Positions 15,534 through 25,414 are shown, numbered from the stretch's first letter. The stretch is 36,331 bases of DNA from CAZNPW01 sp964575185 (GCA_964575185.1 CAZNPW010000030.1:1-36331), one strand, 5' to 3'. Numbers and translations are program-made. Notes: generated by a model from the sequence alone, not told the origin.

Positions 15534-15824
15534 TCAGACGCCGGCCATCAGCACATCGACTGCGCGCGTGATCCGATCCGCCTGATCGGCCACGCTGCCT
15601 TCCCGCCGCAACGCCGTCCGGCGCACGGCGGCGATCAGGCGGGTCGCGAGGATCAGGCGGGTGCCGTGGTGCAGGATTTCCGGGTTCAGGTGGCGGATCG
15701 CGGGATAATCCGGCAGAAGCGGAACGACGACCACAGCCGGATCGGCCGGCAACAGGTCGCTTTCGACAATGACCACGCGAACATCCCGGAAGGTGGCGAC
15801 ATCGAACCGGCTCAGCCGGTCCAC
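15534..15824 (-). CDS. ccdB: CcdB-family toxin (gyrase-inhibitor type)
   Basis: About 96 residues beginning VDRLSRFDVATFRD. The FDV start, VVIVESDLL, VVVVPLLP and the ending TRAVDVLMAGV match the CcdB family, whose members trap DNA gyrase. The GTG at 15824 overlaps the antitoxin gene by 13 bp; a CTG at 15815 would give the family-like MSRFDV start and is an alternative. The length is close to the usual 95-105. I cannot tell whether it is still toxic; no frameshift is visible. Confidence 0.8.
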   Translation of the reverse strand: MDRLSRFDVATFRDVRVVIVESDLLPADPAVVVVPLLPDYPAIRHLNPEILHHGTRLILATRLIAAVRRTALRREGSVADQADRITRAVDVLMAGV

Positions 15825-16051
15825 GACGCGCCGCCAACCATCATGATGTCCGCCAGAGGATGCCCGTTGCGTTCGTGCCAGTCGGCTTGCGCCGCGAAAG
15901 CTGCCGCATTCTCGGTGCGCCACCGCTGCCGTCGCGCGTCGGCCACCGCCGCACGCAAGGCCGCATCCGCGACCGCCGAGACATTCAGCCCTAGGTCGCG
16001 GGCATCGTCCAGAAGGTCACCGTCCAGAGTCAGAGAGGTCTTCCGCCGCAT
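15812..16051 (-). CDS. ccdA: CcdA-family antitoxin
   Basis: A 79-residue antitoxin. The N-terminal half (RKTSLTLDGDLLDDARDLGLNVS) is a ribbon-helix-helix DNA-binding region that would repress its own operon. The C-terminal half (WRTENAAAFAAQADWHERNGHPLADIM) is the toxin-binding tail; ENAAA...NG.PL is a CcdA hallmark. ATG at 16051 chosen because the 20 residues of open frame upstream are not family-like. It is the first gene of the pair, as in most ccd modules. The pair lies between the convergent apt and the end of the agl operon. Confidence 0.85.
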   Translation of the reverse strand: MRRKTSLTLDGDLLDDARDLGLNVSAVADAALRAAVADARRQRWRTENAAAFAAQADWHERNGHPLADIMMVGGASWTG

Positions 16052-16117
16052 CACCGACGATCCACCGCATCCATACCGCCCGGACATACCGCAAAAGCCC
16101 GCTCTGCGCAACAGCCC

Positions 16118-17200
<1,083 letters not shown>

Positions 17201-17216
17201 CGGGTTTCCTCCCCCC

Positions 17217-18854
17217 TTATCCGTTGATCGCCAGCGCCAGGCCCCAGGGCGGCAGGACCGCCTCCTCCCCCGACACCAGAATGCTGTGAAGCTCGGGCCC
17301 GATGCGGTGCCAGCTGCCGCCGGGCAGCGTCACCCGTCCGGGCGCGTCCGACAGGTTGAAGGCGCAGAAGATCGCGCCCTTCGCGTCGCCGCGGATGAAG
17401 CTCGCCACCTCGCCCTCGGCGATGGGCTGGGTCATCACGCCCTTGCCCAGAACGGCATGCGCCCGCCGGAACGCGAGCGCCGCGCGGTAATGCGCGAGCA
17501 TCGACCCCGCGTCGGCCTCCTGCGCGCGGACCGACCGCGCCCGGTGCGGGGCCGCCACCGGCAGCCAGGGCCGCCCCTCGCTGAACCCGGCCGCGGCGTT
17601 GTCGGTCACCCAGGGCATCGGCGTCCGCGCCCCGTCGCGGCCCTTGAACTCGGGCCAGAACTCGATCCCGTAGGGGTCGCGCAGATCCTCGAAGGCGAGC
17701 TCCGCCTCGGCGAGACCCAGCTCCTCGCCCTGGTAGAGGCACAAGGACCCGCGCAGCGTCATCAGCAGCGTCGTGTAGGTCCGCGCCGCCGCGTCGCTCA
17801 AGGCCCAGCGGGTGACGTGGCGCACCGTGTCGTGGTTGGAGTAGGCCCAGCAGGGCCAGGCATCGGGCGCCACCGCGTTCATCCGCGCGAAGGTCCGCGC
17901 CAGAAGCCCCGCCGTCAGCCGCGTCGGCTGCAGCATCTCGAACGGGTAGCACATCTGCACCTTGTCATTGCCCGAGGTATACTCGGCCATGATCTCGAGC
18001 CCCCGCTGGGCATCCCCCACCTCCCCCACCGCGGCGGCGGCATGGGGGTTCAGCACGGCGCGGAAGCGGCGCAGGAAGTCCAGGTTCTCGGGCTGGTTCT
18101 TGGAAAACAGGTGCAGCTGGTGGTTGTAGGGGTTGACGGAGGGCGCGATCGAGTCGTTGCGCAGTTCCGGCGGCAGCGAGGGGTTGTCGCGCAGATACCG
18201 GTCGGCGAAGTAGAAGTTGATCGTGTCCAGCCGGAACCCGTCCACCCCCCGCTGGAGCCAGAAGCGCGCCACGTCCAGCAGCGCCTCCTGCACCGCATCG
18301 GAGTGGAAGTTGAGGTCGGGCTGGCTCGTCAGGAAGTTGTGCAGGTAATACTGCCGCCGCCGCCCCTCCCAGGCCCAGGCGCTGCCGCCGAAGACCGACA
18401 GCCAGTTGTTCGGCGGGGTCCCGTCGGGCTTCGGCTCGGCCCAGACATACCAGTCGGCGCGCGGGTTCACCCGGTCGCGGCGGCTCTCCCGGAACCAGGG
18501 GTGCCGGTCCGAGGTATGGCTCAGCACCAGGTCGATCATCACCCGCAGGCCGAGGTCATGCGCCCGGGCCACCAGCGCGTCGAAGTCGGCAAGGCTTCCG
18601 AACATCGGGTCGACGTCGCAGTAGTCGCTCACGTCATAGCCGAAGTCCTTCATCGGGCTGGTGAAGAACGGGCTGATCCAGACCGCATCCGCGCCCAGCG
18701 ACGCGACATGCTCCAGCCGCCGGGTGATCCCGGGCAGGTCGCCGATCCCGTCGCCGTTGGTGTCCTGGAAGCTGCGGGGGTAGATCTGGTAGATCACCGC
18801 CCCCCGCCACCAGTCGGGGTCGGCCGCCAGCACGCGGCCCGCGACCTGCCCCAT
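17217..18854 (-). CDS. aglA: Alpha-glucosidase, glycoside hydrolase family 13 (AglA)
   Basis: A 545-residue cytoplasmic enzyme hydrolysing imported alpha-glucosides (sucrose, maltose, trehalose type) to glucose. The GH13 TIM barrel has QIYPRSFQDTNGDGIGDL (23-40), the nucleophile Asp210 in GFRLDTINF, the acid/base Glu278 in AVGEVG and the transition-state stabiliser His341-Asp342 in YSNHDTVRH. No signal peptide is present, agreeing with hydrolysis after uptake. ATG at 18854 is used; a GTG at 18863 that overlaps the aglG stop (GTGA) would add three residues and give translational coupling. Confidence 0.95.
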   Translation of the reverse strand: MGQVAGRVLAADPDWWRGAVIYQIYPRSFQDTNGDGIGDLPGITRRLEHVASLGADAVWISPFFTSPMKDFGYDVSDYCDVDPMFGSLADFDALVARAHDLGLRVMIDLVLSHTSDRHPWFRESRRDRVNPRADWYVWAEPKPDGTPPNNWLSVFGGSAWAWEGRRRQYYLHNFLTSQPDLNFHSDAVQEALLDVARFWLQRGVDGFRLDTINFYFADRYLRDNPSLPPELRNDSIAPSVNPYNHQLHLFSKNQPENLDFLRRFRAVLNPHAAAAVGEVGDAQRGLEIMAEYTSGNDKVQMCYPFEMLQPTRLTAGLLARTFARMNAVAPDAWPCWAYSNHDTVRHVTRWALSDAAARTYTTLLMTLRGSLCLYQGEELGLAEAELAFEDLRDPYGIEFWPEFKGRDGARTPMPWVTDNAAAGFSEGRPWLPVAAPHRARSVRAQEADAGSMLAHYRAALAFRRAHAVLGKGVMTQPIAEGEVASFIRGDAKGAIFCAFNLSDAPGRVTLPGGSWHRIGPELHSILVSGEEAVLPPWGLALAING

Positions 18855-18859
18855 CTCGC

Positions 18860-19999
18860 TCACTTCACCGACCCCGCGAGCAGGCCCCGCACCAGGAACC
18901 GCTGCAGCGCGAAGAACACCACCAGCGGCACCGCGATGCTGACGAAGGCCGAGGCCGACAGGATCTCCCAGTCCCCCCCGCGCGAGCCCATCAGGTTCAC
19001 GAGGTTGCCCGTCAACACCTGCTGGTCGTTGCCGGTGCCGAGGAACACCAGCGCCACAAGCAGGTCGTTCCAGGTCCACAGGAACTGGAAGATGGCAAAG
19101 CTCGCCAGCGCCGGGAAGGACAGGGGCAGGATGATCTTCACGAAGATCTGGAAATCCGTCGCCCCGTCCACCCGCGCGTTCTCGATGATGTCGCGCGGCA
19201 GGCCGACCATGTAGTTGCGCAAGAGGTAGATCGCGAGCGGCAGCCCGAACCCGGTATGCGCGAGCCAGATGCCGAGATACCCCTTCCCGATCCCGATCCA
19301 GTTGTGGAACTGCAACAGCGGGATCAGCGCGAGCTGCAAGGGCACCACCAGCAGGCCCACCACTGCGGCCACCAGCAGCGCGCGGCCGGGAAACTCCATC
19401 CAGGCCAGCGCATAGGCCGCGAAGGCCGCGATCAGGATCGGGATGATCGTCGCCGGAATGGCCACCGTCAGGGTGTTCAGGAAGGCCTGGAAGATCGTCT
19501 GCCCGGCCATCGGGCTGAACAGCACGGTGGTGTAGTTCCGCGTCGTGAACTCGGGCGGCGCGCTGGCGCTGACGAAGACCCGCGGCAGGCGCTGGCCCTC
19601 CCAGGTCGCGGGGCCGGACAGCACGTAGGCCCCGTCCGCCTGCACCGTCAGGTTCTTGCCGTCGCCGAGGTCGGCCGTCGCCCCCGGCGCGAACTCGGTC
19701 GGCCGGTTGACGTTGGTGCCCCAGGCGTTGATCGCGGGCCCCCCGGCCTCGAACAGGTTGCCCGAGATCACGAAGGCCGCGCCGTCCTGCACCTCCTCGC
19801 CCGCGATGCGGATCGGGTCCAGCACGCGCTCCTGCGTCGACAGCGCCTGCCACCAGCCCGAGCTGGAGATCTGGTCGCCCGTGCGGAACGAGCTGACCAG
19901 AAGCCCGAAGGTCGGGGTGACCCACAGCAGCACCAGGAGCGCCGCCGAGATGTGGACGGCCCACATCAGGCCCGGTTTCCGTCCCGCGATGTTGTCCAT
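18860..19999 (-). CDS. aglG: Alpha-glucoside ABC transporter permease AglG
   Basis: A 379-residue membrane subunit. The first helix (about 10-32) is followed by an unusually long periplasmic segment (about 38-150) before the other five helices, a feature of AglG proteins compared with MalG. The EAA loop reads ENARVDGATDFQIFVKIILP. LWTWNDLLVALVFLG near residue 310 is typical of the class. The ATG at 19999 shares one base with the aglF stop codon (TGATG), so translation is coupled. Confidence 0.94.
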   Translation of the reverse strand: MDNIAGRKPGLMWAVHISAALLVLLWVTPTFGLLVSSFRTGDQISSSGWWQALSTQERVLDPIRIAGEEVQDGAAFVISGNLFEAGGPAINAWGTNVNRPTEFAPGATADLGDGKNLTVQADGAYVLSGPATWEGQRLPRVFVSASAPPEFTTRNYTTVLFSPMAGQTIFQAFLNTLTVAIPATIIPILIAAFAAYALAWMEFPGRALLVAAVVGLLVVPLQLALIPLLQFHNWIGIGKGYLGIWLAHTGFGLPLAIYLLRNYMVGLPRDIIENARVDGATDFQIFVKIILPLSFPALASFAIFQFLWTWNDLLVALVFLGTGNDQQVLTGNLVNLMGSRGGDWEILSASAFVSIAVPLVVFFALQRFLVRGLLAGSVK

Positions 20000-21219
20000 C
20001 ACCGCATCTCCTTGCGCACGTTCCACACGTTCCACACCAGGATCGGCGTCACGAGCAGCATGATGATCATCGCCGAGGCCGACCCCACGCCCCAGTCGTT
20101 GGCGCGGAACAGCTTGTCGTACATGTAGTTGGCCAGCACCTGCGTCTCGAACTGGCCGTTGGTCATGGCCAGCACGATGTCGAAGACCTTCAGCACGGTG
20201 ATGGTGATCGTGGTCCAGACCACCACGATCGTCCCCATGATCTGCGGCATCTTCACCTGGAAGAAGATCTGGAACGGGTTCGCCCCGTCGATGATCGCGG
20301 CCTCGATCGTGTCCTCGGGCACGCCGCGCAGGGCGGCCGACAGGATGACCATGGCGAAGCCTGTCTGGATCCAGATCAGCACCGCCATCAGGAAGAAGTT
20401 GTTCCAGAACGGGATCGTCAGCCATTGCCGGGGCGTGCCGTAGGGCAGCGCCGCGGTCAGCGCGCCGATCCCGAACAGCACGCACTGATAGGCGATGAAG
20501 GCCGCGACCGCCGCCACGATCACCTTCAGCACCGCGAGAAGCCCGCCCCCCGGCCGGATCACCAGCCGCCAGGCGAAATACAGCAAGCCCGCCGCCAGCA
20601 CCGCCATCAGCACCGCGGGGAGAAGCTGCAGCACGAGAAACGAGAACCACCCGCCCTCGAACTGCAGCCATACCGCGTTCAGAAGCCCGATCTGCGCCAC
20701 GTCGGCGGGGCGCGAGTCGTAGATCAGCTTCCAGATGACGGATGCGCCGACGAAGGAAATCGCCATCGGCATGAAGATCAGCGACTTGGCGATGTTGCCC
20801 CAGGCGATGCGGTCGGTCAGCTGCGCCGCCAGCAGGCCGAACACGGTGGACATCGCGGGCACCACGATCAGCCACAGCATGTTGTTGCGCATCGATTCCC
20901 AGAACTTCGGCTCGCCGAACATCTGGCTGTAGTTGGCCAGGCCCACGAAGGTCCGCGTGCCGCCGGGGCCGTCGGTCGTGAAGGACAGCCGGAAGGATTC
21001 GACGACCGGATAGGCGAGATACAGGCCCAGCGCGACGATCGCGGGCAGCAGGAACAGCCAGGGCCGGATCATGTTGGCCCGGTTGATGTTCCGCCCTGCC
21101 TGCGGCCCGCGCGCCGGGAACAGCACCTTGTCCAGGAACAGGTTCGAGGCCCAGAAATACAGCAGGCACCCGCCGACGCCCAGACCGACGGTGATCACCG
21201 CCTGCAAAGCCGGATTCAT
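19999..21219 (-). CDS. aglF: Alpha-glucoside ABC transporter permease AglF
   Basis: A 406-residue membrane subunit, longer than MalF-type permeases that lack the extra loop. It has an additional N-terminal helix (about 5-25), then PWLFLLPAIVALGLYLAYPV. The central region (about 185-250) carries a further pair of hydrophobic stretches. The EAA loop is EAAIIDGANPFQIFFQVKMP. GGGAGG lies 5 bases before the ATG at 21219. It follows aglE after 110 bp that contain a stable hairpin. Confidence 0.94.
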   Translation of the reverse strand: MNPALQAVITVGLGVGGCLLYFWASNLFLDKVLFPARGPQAGRNINRANMIRPWLFLLPAIVALGLYLAYPVVESFRLSFTTDGPGGTRTFVGLANYSQMFGEPKFWESMRNNMLWLIVVPAMSTVFGLLAAQLTDRIAWGNIAKSLIFMPMAISFVGASVIWKLIYDSRPADVAQIGLLNAVWLQFEGGWFSFLVLQLLPAVLMAVLAAGLLYFAWRLVIRPGGGLLAVLKVIVAAVAAFIAYQCVLFGIGALTAALPYGTPRQWLTIPFWNNFFLMAVLIWIQTGFAMVILSAALRGVPEDTIEAAIIDGANPFQIFFQVKMPQIMGTIVVVWTTITITVLKVFDIVLAMTNGQFETQVLANYMYDKLFRANDWGVGSASAMIIMLLVTPILVWNVWNVRKEMR

Positions 21220-21288
21220 GCGCCCCTCCCCTGACGGTCATGAACTTTTCTGGTGGCGGCGGGCCCGGTTCTCACCGCGCCGCCGCCT

Positions 21289-21312
21289 CCGGGCCAGCTT
21301 GCGCCGGCCCGG
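21289..21312 (-). terminator. Hairpin with GCAA tetraloop between aglE and aglF
   Basis: On the minus strand CCGGGCCGGC and GCTGGCCCGG form a 10-bp stem with one G-T wobble around a GCAA loop. It lies 17 bp after the aglE stop codon and has no T-run. This is the same arrangement as in the other sugar operon, and it probably protects aglE mRNA or stops part of the transcripts, giving more binding protein than permease. Confidence 0.6.
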
Positions 21313-21329
21313 CCCGTCGCGTCAAAGCC

Positions 21330-22676
21330 TCACTTCGGCCAGCTCGCCTGGATCGCGTCGGCCACCTCCTGCGCCGACCTGCCGCCGACGAAGTCGACCA
21401 TGCCGGTCCAGAAGCTGCCGGTGCCGACCGCGCCCGGCATCAGGTCCGACCCGTCGAAGCGGAAGGTCGTGGCCTCGGCCAGGATCGCGCTCTGCTTGCG
21501 CAGGCTGTCGTTGGCGAAGACCTCCGGGTTCACGCCCTTGAACGGGGTCAGGAAGCCCGACTGCGCCATCCACAGCTCATGCGCGATCGGCGTCTTCAGG
21601 AACTCGATGAACGCCCGCGCGCCTTCCGATTCCTTCATCAGGAACGCCAGCGTCCCGCCGCCCAGCACCGGCTTGCCGAGATCGAGGTCGGCGTAGGCCG
21701 GGAAGTAGAAGAAATCGGCGTCGGTGCCGAGCTCGGTTCCCTCGGGGAAGAACGACGGGATGAACGACGCCTGCCGGTGCATGTAGCACTGCGGCGGCGA
21801 GGTGAAGAGGCCCTTGGGGCTGTCGCGGAAGTCGGTCGTGGCGACCGCGGCCGCGCCGCCGGCGACATAGGCGTCGTTCTTGGCGAACCAGCCGAAGTCG
21901 TCGATCGCCGCCACCACGCGCGGGTCGTTGAAGGCGACCTGGTTGGTCACCCAGCCGTCGTAGACCTCGGGCGGCTGGGTGCGCAGCATCAGGTCCTCGA
22001 CCCAGTCGGTCGCGGGCCAGCCGGTCGCCCCGCCCGACCCCAGCCCGATGCACCACGGCACGCCGCCGTCGGCCGCGATCTTCTCGGTCAGCGCCTTCAG
22101 GTCCTCCATCGTCGCGGGAATCTCGTAGCCCGCGTCGGCGAAGTTGTCGGGCACGTACCAGACCAGCGACTTCAGGTCGGCCTTGTAGGGGAAGGCATAC
22201 ATCGCGGGCGTCCCGTCGGCCCCCGGATAGGTGCCGAGCGCCGCCCAGGACGACCCCGCGCCGTAGTTGTCGGTCACCCACTGCGCCGTCTCAGGCCCGA
22301 GCGGCAGGACCAGGCCCTGCCGGGCCATGTCGCCGATCAGGCCCGGCTGCGCGAGGATGCCGACGTCGGCGGGCGACCCGGCCTTGGCGTCGATCAGGAT
22401 CTGCTGCTCGTAGCCCTCGGAGGACGAATAGTTCACCGTCACGCCCGAGGCGGCGGTGAAGTAGGCCAGCACGCTTTCGACCAGGACCTGGTCCTCGCCC
22501 CGCCAGGGGCCGAACACGGTGATCGTCTGGCCGTCGAGGTTGGTCGCCTCGTCGAACGCCTTGTAGCTGTCCCAGTTGAAGGCACCCTCGCCCACCGGAA
22601 ACTTCAGCTCCTGCGCCGCGCCCATGCCCGCCGTCAGCGCAAGCGCCGCGGCGCCCGCGAAAAGTCTGGATTTCAT
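21330..22676 (-). CDS. aglE: Alpha-glucoside ABC transporter substrate-binding protein AglE
   Basis: A 448-residue periplasmic binding protein. The signal peptide MKSRLFAGAAALALTAGMGAAQE has about 21 residues. The mature part has the AglE-like ITVFGPWRGEDQVLVESVLAYF and SSSEGYEQQILIDAKAGSPADVG. The ATG at 22676 is preferred over one six bases upstream because it lies 6 bases after GGGAGG. First gene of the agl operon, divergent from aglR. The specificity (sucrose, maltose, trehalose) is inferred from the operon, which matches the S. meliloti agl system. Confidence 0.93.
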   Translation of the reverse strand: MKSRLFAGAAALALTAGMGAAQELKFPVGEGAFNWDSYKAFDEATNLDGQTITVFGPWRGEDQVLVESVLAYFTAASGVTVNYSSSEGYEQQILIDAKAGSPADVGILAQPGLIGDMARQGLVLPLGPETAQWVTDNYGAGSSWAALGTYPGADGTPAMYAFPYKADLKSLVWYVPDNFADAGYEIPATMEDLKALTEKIAADGGVPWCIGLGSGGATGWPATDWVEDLMLRTQPPEVYDGWVTNQVAFNDPRVVAAIDDFGWFAKNDAYVAGGAAAVATTDFRDSPKGLFTSPPQCYMHRQASFIPSFFPEGTELGTDADFFYFPAYADLDLGKPVLGGGTLAFLMKESEGARAFIEFLKTPIAHELWMAQSGFLTPFKGVNPEVFANDSLRKQSAILAEATTFRFDGSDLMPGAVGTGSFWTGMVDFVGGRSAQEVADAIQASWPK

Positions 22677-22746
22677 CGTCATCCTCCCAGGTTCCCCCGG
22701 TTGCAGCTCCGGGGCGCGCTTTTCCAATCGGGTCCGGGGAATCGTG

Positions 22747-22760
22747 CCAAACCGCTTTGG
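22747..22760. promoter_or_regulatory. Candidate AglR operator in the aglE-aglR divergent region
   Basis: CCAAACCGCTTTGG is palindromic at all but one pair of positions and has a central CG, as LacI-family sites do. It lies 71 bp before the aglE start codon and about 200 bp from aglR. The divergent gap (22677-22961) has no other palindrome as good. Confidence 0.6.
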
Positions 22761-22961
22761 ACAGCGCAGAGTTGCCGAAGCCCCCTGGCAAGTCAACTGG
22801 GCTGTCCCCCGCGCCTCCGCCGCAGGCAGGCGCCGCGCGGATGACCGTCGCGGCCGCATTCCGCCGGCCTTCCGGGGCCAAAGCCCTTTGACGGACCGGG
22901 CGACCTTGCCTAATGCTGCCGCCGGACACCGCTTCGGGCCGCGGCGGGAGGCGCGCCACCC

Positions 22962-23984
22962 TTGAACCTGAAGGAACTGGCCCACCGCCTCGGCCTGTCA
23001 CCCACGACCGTCAGCCGCGCGCTGAACGGCTACCCGGAGGTGAACGAGGACACCCGCGCCCGCGTCCGCGCGGCGGCGCAGCGCTACAACTATTCGCCGA
23101 ACACCCGCGCGATCCGGCTGGCCACCGGCCGCGCCATGGCGGTGGGCCACGTCATCCCCATCGCGTCGCGGCACGAGATCGTGAACCCGGTCTTCGCCGA
23201 CTTCATCGCCGGCGCGGGCGAGGTCTACAGCCACGCGGGCTACGACATGCTGATGAGCGTGGTCAGCGACGACGACCAGGACCGCGCCTACCGCCAGCTC
23301 AAGGCGCGCGGGTCGGTCGACGGGGTGATCGTCCACGCCCCGCGCATGAACGACCCCCGCATCCCGATGCTGGCCGAGATCGGCCTGCCCTTCGTCGTCC
23401 ACGGCCGCGCCACCGGCGCGACCCTGCCCTACGCCTGGCTCGACGTGAACAACCGCCGCGCCTTCCTGCGCGCGACCGCATTCCTGGCCGACCTCGGCCA
23501 CCGCCGCATCGCGCTCATCAACGGCCTCGAGTTCATGGACTTCGCCATCCGCCGCCGCACCGGGTATCTCGAGGGGCTGGCGGCCCACGGCCTCACCCCC
23601 GACCCCGCCCTGATGTTCTCCGACGAGATGAGCGAGATCGCGGGCTTCTCCGCCGCCCGCGCGATGCTCGCCCTGCCCCGCCCGCCGACGGCCTTCCTCG
23701 TCTCCTCGATGATCTCGGGCCTCGGCGTCCGCCGCGCGATCGAGACGGCGGGCCTGGCGCTCGGCCGCGACGTCAGCGTCATCATCCACGACGACGTGCT
23801 GTCCTACATGCCGAACGGCGATGACGTGCCGATCTTCACCGCCACCCGCTCCTCGGTCCGCGACGCGGGGCGCATCGCGGCCGAGATGCTGCTCGACATC
23901 ATCGCCGACCCCGGCCACACCCCCCGCGAACGCCTGCTCGAGGCCGAACTCGTGCTCGGCCAGTCCACCGGACCCGCCCGATGA
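22962..23984 (+). CDS. aglR: LacI-family regulator AglR
   Basis: A 340-residue repressor. The helix-turn-helix (about 2-22) reads NLKELAHRLGLSPTTVSRAL, followed by the hinge region NTRAIRLATGRA. The remainder is the sugar-sensing domain (VDGVIVHAPRMNDPRIPML, FVVHGRA, HRRIALINGLEFMDFAIRR). The start is TTG at 22962, with GGGAGG 10 bases upstream; no ATG gives a complete DNA-binding domain. It is divergent from aglE, as in S. meliloti, and is followed by glucokinase. It would be released by an alpha-glucoside. Confidence 0.92.
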   Translation: MNLKELAHRLGLSPTTVSRALNGYPEVNEDTRARVRAAAQRYNYSPNTRAIRLATGRAMAVGHVIPIASRHEIVNPVFADFIAGAGEVYSHAGYDMLMSVVSDDDQDRAYRQLKARGSVDGVIVHAPRMNDPRIPMLAEIGLPFVVHGRATGATLPYAWLDVNNRRAFLRATAFLADLGHRRIALINGLEFMDFAIRRRTGYLEGLAAHGLTPDPALMFSDEMSEIAGFSAARAMLALPRPPTAFLVSSMISGLGVRRAIETAGLALGRDVSVIIHDDVLSYMPNGDDVPIFTATRSSVRDAGRIAAEMLLDIIADPGHTPRERLLEAELVLGQSTGPAR

Positions 23985-23986
23985 CG

Positions 23987-24021
23987 CCGGGCCGAAGGCA
24001 TAGCCGCGCGCTTCGGCCCGG
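23987..24021 (+). terminator. 11-bp perfect hairpin after aglR
   Basis: CCGGGCCGAAG (23987-23997) and CTTCGGCCCGG (24011-24021) form a perfect stem around a 13-nt loop, starting 2 bp after the aglR stop codon. No T-run follows. It can reduce read-through into glk or stabilise the aglR message. Confidence 0.55.
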
Positions 24022-24110
24022 TGCATGTGGTCACGACACCTTGGCAAGGACGCCCGCGGCCTCGTATCACGCATTCCGGCGGGCGCTCGCCCGGAACTGA
24101 GGAACCGCAG

Positions 24111-25061
24111 ATGCAACCGCTCGTCATCGTCGCCGACATCGGCGGGACCAACACGCGCATGGCGCTCGCCGACGGGCCGCGCCTGCGCGAGGACAGCGTC
24201 ATCAAGTATCGCAACGCCGAGGCGACCGGCCTCGACCAGATCATCGCGGCCTTCATGACGGCGCAGGGGCTGACCGACGTGGACGGCATCTGCGTCGACG
24301 CCGCCGGCCCCGTGGCCGACGGCCGCGTCCACATGACGAACCTCGACTGGACCATCGACCTCGCCCTTCTGCGCCGCGAGGTCCGCGCCGAACGCGCGGG
24401 CCTCATCAACGACCTGCAGGCGCAGGGCTACGGTCTCGCCGGCGTGCCCGACAGCCGCCTGCGCACCCTGATCGACAGCCCCGCGAAGCCGGGTGCCACG
24501 CAGCTGGTGTTCAACCTCGGCACCGGCGTCAACGCCGCACCGGTCTTCGTCCAGAACGGCACCCGCATCGTGCCCCCGTCGGAATGCGGCCACATCAACA
24601 TGCCCATCCGCGACGAGACCGACCTCCGCCTCGCCCGCTTCGTCGAACGCCACCACGGCTTTCCGGGGGTCGAGGACGTGCTGTCGGGCCGCGGCGTCGA
24701 ACGCCTCTGGCAGTTCGTCACGACCGAGGCCGGCCGCCCGTCCGAGGCGACCTCGACCGACATCGTCGCCCGCCTGCAGCAGGGCGACCCCGACGCGCTC
24801 GCCGTCGCGCGCCTCTTCGCCCGCCTGGTGGGCACCGAGGCCGGCAACCTCGCCCTCATCTTCCTGCCCTTCGGCGGCATCGCGCTGTGCGGCGGCCTCG
24901 CCCGCGCCTTCGCCCCCTGGCTGACGGATGCGGACTTCGGCGCGGCCTTCCGCGACAAGGGGCGCTTCGAGGGCTTCATGGACCAGTTCCGCGTGACCGT
25001 CGTGGAAGACGACTTCGCCGCCCTGACGGGCTGCGCGATCTACCTCGACGCGCTGCGCTGA
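24111..25061 (+). CDS. glk: Glucokinase
   Basis: A 316-residue bacterial glucokinase (ROK-independent Glk family, PF02685) that phosphorylates the glucose released by AglA. The ATP phosphate loop is ADIGGTNTRMAL (8-19). The catalytic base Asp101 lies in LINDLQAQGYGL. The glucose ligands Glu158 and His161 are in PSECGHINMP. LGTGVNAA (136-143) is another family motif. ATG at 24111 has GAGGAA 6 bases upstream. It lies 126 bp after aglR on the same strand and ends at an intrinsic terminator. Confidence 0.95.
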   Translation: MQPLVIVADIGGTNTRMALADGPRLREDSVIKYRNAEATGLDQIIAAFMTAQGLTDVDGICVDAAGPVADGRVHMTNLDWTIDLALLRREVRAERAGLINDLQAQGYGLAGVPDSRLRTLIDSPAKPGATQLVFNLGTGVNAAPVFVQNGTRIVPPSECGHINMPIRDETDLRLARFVERHHGFPGVEDVLSGRGVERLWQFVTTEAGRPSEATSTDIVARLQQGDPDALAVARLFARLVGTEAGNLALIFLPFGGIALCGGLARAFAPWLTDADFGAAFRDKGRFEGFMDQFRVTVVEDDFAALTGCAIYLDALR

Positions 25062-25084
25062 CGGCGCGGTTCATGAATCGCGCG

Positions 25085-25102
25085 CCTGCGGCGCAGGTTT
25101 TT
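25085..25102 (+). terminator. Intrinsic terminator of glk
   Basis: CCTGC, GGC and GCAGG form a 5-bp hairpin followed directly by TTTTT (25098-25102), 23 bp after the glk stop. A wider dyad CATGAA (25072-25077) with TTCATG encloses it. It is the clearest terminator with a T-run in the window. Confidence 0.75.
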
Positions 25103-25105
25103 CAT

Positions 25106-25173
25106 GTCGCGGTCCTGGCTGCGCAGGCCCCGCTCCGTTGCCTCCGGCGGGAGTATTTGGGTCCGGAAAGAGG
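25106..25173 (-). repeat. Dispersed intergenic element, copy B (68 bp, inverted)
   Basis: Reverse complement of copy A (13715-13783): 25 bases at one end and 32 at the other are identical, and the middle differs (12 against 11 bp). It lies right after the glk terminator. Together with the region up to 25536 it makes a 475-bp stretch with no certain gene. Confidence 0.8.
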
Positions 25174-25224
25174 AACGATGGTCGCGGCAGACCTGGGTCA
25201 GGCGCGGACGCGGCAGCGACGGAT

Positions 25225-25407
25225 GTGGCCGATGCTGCCGCCCTGGCCCGCGCGCGTCATGGAAAGCTCCGGCGACCTTTCGGGATCAACGTCCATCGCG
25301 ACGTCGTGCCCGGGCTCACCGGCTGCGACGCGGCCGGCCTCGGCCTCGTCGTGACCGACCGCCCCGGCGCGCGCCAGGACCTGATCCGCGTCGGCCGCAC
25401 CCCCTGA
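25225..25407 (+). pseudogene. Possible gene remnant or small protein, function unknown
   Basis: An open frame of about 60 codons from a GTG at 25225. Its second half, FGINVHRDVVPGLTGC through DLIRVGRTP, looks like ordinary protein sequence with GC-rich third positions, but the beginning is low-complexity and no ribosome site is visible. It lies between two copies of the dispersed element. It could be the tail of a gene whose front was lost. I do not recognise the family. Confidence 0.2.
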
Positions 25408-25414
25408 CCCCGCC

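Noticed and set aside
22998..24656. 552-codon minus-strand open frame
   Set aside because: Antisense to aglR and glk, both of which have strong family motifs.
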